DNA of 64,000 bases from Antarcticimicrobium sediminis (GTDB taxonomy: Bacteria > Pseudomonadota > Alphaproteobacteria > Rhodobacterales > Rhodobacteraceae), in assembly GCF_004348975.1 (NCBI RefSeq), contig NZ_SMFP01000006.1:124001-188000 (forward strand), given 5' to 3'. Shown here one piece after another: positions 62,646 through 64,000 of the stretch. Position numbers and translations under genes: made by a program. The stretch's first letter is position 1, and each line of letters opens with the position of its first letter. Below the pieces are notes generated by a model. It did no database searches and was not told where the DNA came from. It saw only the letters and a list, made by a program, of their open reading frames with translations.

Positions 62646-62682
62646 GGGAGCCTCCGGCGGGAGTATTTTGACCAAGAAGAAG
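62646..62682. repeat. Dispersed Rhodobacteraceae intergenic repeat
   Basis: The segment GGGAGCCTCCGGCGGGAGTA and its continuation (TTTTGACCAAGAAGAAG) matches a short sequence I recall as scattered between genes in many Rhodobacteraceae genomes. CCTCC/GGAGG elements give it a small hairpin. Only one copy is seen in this window. Confidence 0.5.
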
Positions 62683-62896
62683 CGCGAAGGAAGACGTGCG
62701 CGCGGCGCGGTCCGGGCGTTTTGCCCATAGGTCGGGCGCAATTTGGGGGCGAACGCGGCAAGAAATGTCGCGCAGTGCCCGCTGAGTGACGCCGAGGTCG
62801 GTTTTGGAGGGATTTCGGTCGGATGATCCCCGAGACTGGCCACCGGGCATGCCATAACTCTGGGGAAACAGACTCAGTCACCCGGAGAGCGGATTC

Positions 62897-64000
62897 ATGA
62901 AGACCCATGTCAAAGCCCTGGTCGTCGGCGGCGGTGCCGTCGGCGCCTCGATCGCCTATCACCTTGCCCGCGCCGGTTGGAGCGACGTGATGCTGTTGGA
63001 GCGCGACGAACTGACCAGCGGCTCGACCTGGCACGCGGCCGGTCTGCTGCCGCTGTTCAACATGGGCTATGCCACCGGCCATATCCACGACTACTCGGTC
63101 AAGTTCTACAAGACGCTGGAGGAGGAAACCGGCCTCAATCCCGGGTTCGCCGTGGTCGGCAACCTGCGCATGGCGCAATGTCAGGAGCGGATGGATGAAT
63201 ATATGCTCTATGCCTCCACCGCCGAAACGCTGGGTATCCCCTACGAGTTTTTGAGCCCGGCCCAGATTCGGGAGCGTTGGCCACTGGTGCGCACCGAGGA
63301 TCTGCAAGGCGCGCTGTTTCACCCCACTGACGGCTATATCAACCCCGCCGACGTGACCCAGGCGATGGCCAAGGGCGCGCGCCAGCGCGGGGTCGAGATT
63401 GTCCGCCGCTGGCAGGTCGACGGCTATGAATGGACCGGTGCGGAGTGGAAGGTCAGCGTCACCAAGATGGTCGAAAAGGGTGGCAATCTGGTGGCCTCGG
63501 ACGAGACCGCCGTGATCACAGCCGAACATGTGGTCACCGCCACCGGCAACCACGCGCAGCGCACGGCGGCCCTGCTGGGCATCAAGATTCCTGCCATCCC
63601 GGTCGAGCATCAGTTCATCGTCACCGAACCCGATCCCGCGCTGGTGGACTATCGCAAGACCCACGGCGAACACCCGGTGCTGCGCGACGCGGATGCGCTC
63701 TGGTATGTGCGAGAGGAACGCGGCGGCTGGATCCTTGGGCCGTATGAGCGCAACGCCCCAGCGCGCTTTGCCTATGGCGTACCCGACTCGTTTCGCGCCG
63801 ATCTCTTCCCGCTCGATCTGGACCGGATCGAGGCCGAATACATGTCCTTCATCCACCGCATCCCGTCGTCGGAATCCGTTGGGCTCAAGGACGATTTCAA
63901 CGGCCCGATCTGCTATACCCCTGACGGCAACCCGCTGGTCGGCCCGGCGCCGGGTCTGCGCAACATGTGGCTGGCCGAAGGCTTTTCCTTTGGCATCACG
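62897..64000 (+). CDS. Dimethylglycine/sarcosine dehydrogenase-type flavoprotein, 5' part
   Basis: The frame starts at ATG 62897 and is open to the window end (368 codons). The N-terminus has a Rossmann FAD motif (ALVVGGGAVGASIAYHLARA) and SGSTWHAAGLLPLF, in which His46 is the covalent FAD site of dimethylglycine/sarcosine dehydrogenases. 'VGLKDDFNGPICYTPDGNPL' and 'NMWLAEGFSFGI' match the same family. Complete members have about 800 residues, with a C-terminal tetrahydrofolate-binding GcvT-like domain that would lie beyond this window. It demethylates N-methyl glycine compounds. Confidence 0.9.
   Translation, partial: MKTHVKALVVGGGAVGASIAYHLARAGWSDVMLLERDELTSGSTWHAAGLLPLFNMGYATGHIHDYSVKFYKTLEEETGLNPGFAVVGNLRMAQCQERMDEYMLYASTAETLGIPYEFLSPAQIRERWPLVRTEDLQGALFHPTDGYINPADVTQAMAKGARQRGVEIVRRWQVDGYEWTGAEWKVSVTKMVEKGGNLVASDETAVITAEHVVTATGNHAQRTAALLGIKIPAIPVEHQFIVTEPDPALVDYRKTHGEHPVLRDADALWYVREERGGWILGPYERNAPARFAYGVPDSFRADLFPLDLDRIEAEYMSFIHRIPSSESVGLKDDFNGPICYTPDGNPLVGPAPGLRNMWLAEGFSFGIT

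Noticed and set aside
1-64000. tRNA, rRNA or CRISPR features
   Set aside because: Reading both strands, I found no tRNA-like T-arm/acceptor pattern, no rRNA segment and no regularly spaced repeat array. A covariance-model search was not possible here.

Overview
This is 64 kb of a high-GC chromosome or large replicon, most likely from a Rhodobacterales (Roseobacter/Paracoccus-type) alphaproteobacterium. The clues are the nosCRZDFYLX gene order, many ABC and TRAP uptake operons each with a local regulator, a gene pair resembling the RcGTA (gene transfer agent) head-spike proteins, and an intergenic repeat I recall from Rhodobacteraceae. I see no rRNA, tRNA or CRISPR array, and no complete insertion sequence.

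Layout: (1) 2-466, end of a TetR regulator. (2) 836-8770, an amide-sensing operon: an RNA leader with hairpin(s) and an intrinsic terminator, an AmiC-like sensor, an AmiR-like ANTAR antiterminator, a Dpp/Opp-type ABC importer and an FmdA-type formamidase/acetamidase. (3) 9024-16124 (minus), a second Dpp-type importer ending in a gamma-glutamyltransferase, divergent from a GntR regulator and a TauE/SafE anion exporter (16341-17846). (4) 18150-24113, an opine-dehydrogenase-family enzyme, a 3-hydroxyacyl-CoA-dehydrogenase-like enzyme, a TRAP transporter and a convergent GntR regulator. (5) 24337-28472, a patchy region: a transposase OrfA-like ORF, a flavin reductase, a 5'-truncated rutA remnant, a HutC-type regulator with a palindromic operator, and an amidase preceded by an overlapping 57-codon gene. 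(6) 28647-32977, two large exported proteins of unknown function. (7) 33080-41122, a TetR regulator with two operator copies in front of a three-subunit molybdenum hydroxylase, a CoxG-like protein and a TRAP transporter. (8) 41708-50865, nitrous-oxide reductase cluster nosCRZDFYLX behind a perfect FNR/CRP-type site. (9) 50947-53950, a transglutaminase-like protein and a TetR/MDR-oxidoreductase pair. (10) 54135-56049, head-spike-like genes next to a WecA/MraY-type sugar-phosphate transferase (56081-57238) and two poorly characterised genes. (11) 59290-64000, a second gamma-glutamyltransferase, an FAD-linked D-lactate-dehydrogenase-type enzyme and a dimethylglycine/sarcosine-dehydrogenase-type flavoprotein cut by the window end.

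The common theme is scavenging of small organic nitrogen and sulfur compounds (amides, gamma-glutamyl compounds, opine-like and methylated amines), with anaerobic N2O respiration. The most interesting structure is the compact leader at 836-957: a promoter candidate, a hairpin with an ANTAR-type hexaloop, and a terminator ending 18 nt before the sensor gene, with the matching ANTAR protein encoded in the same operon.
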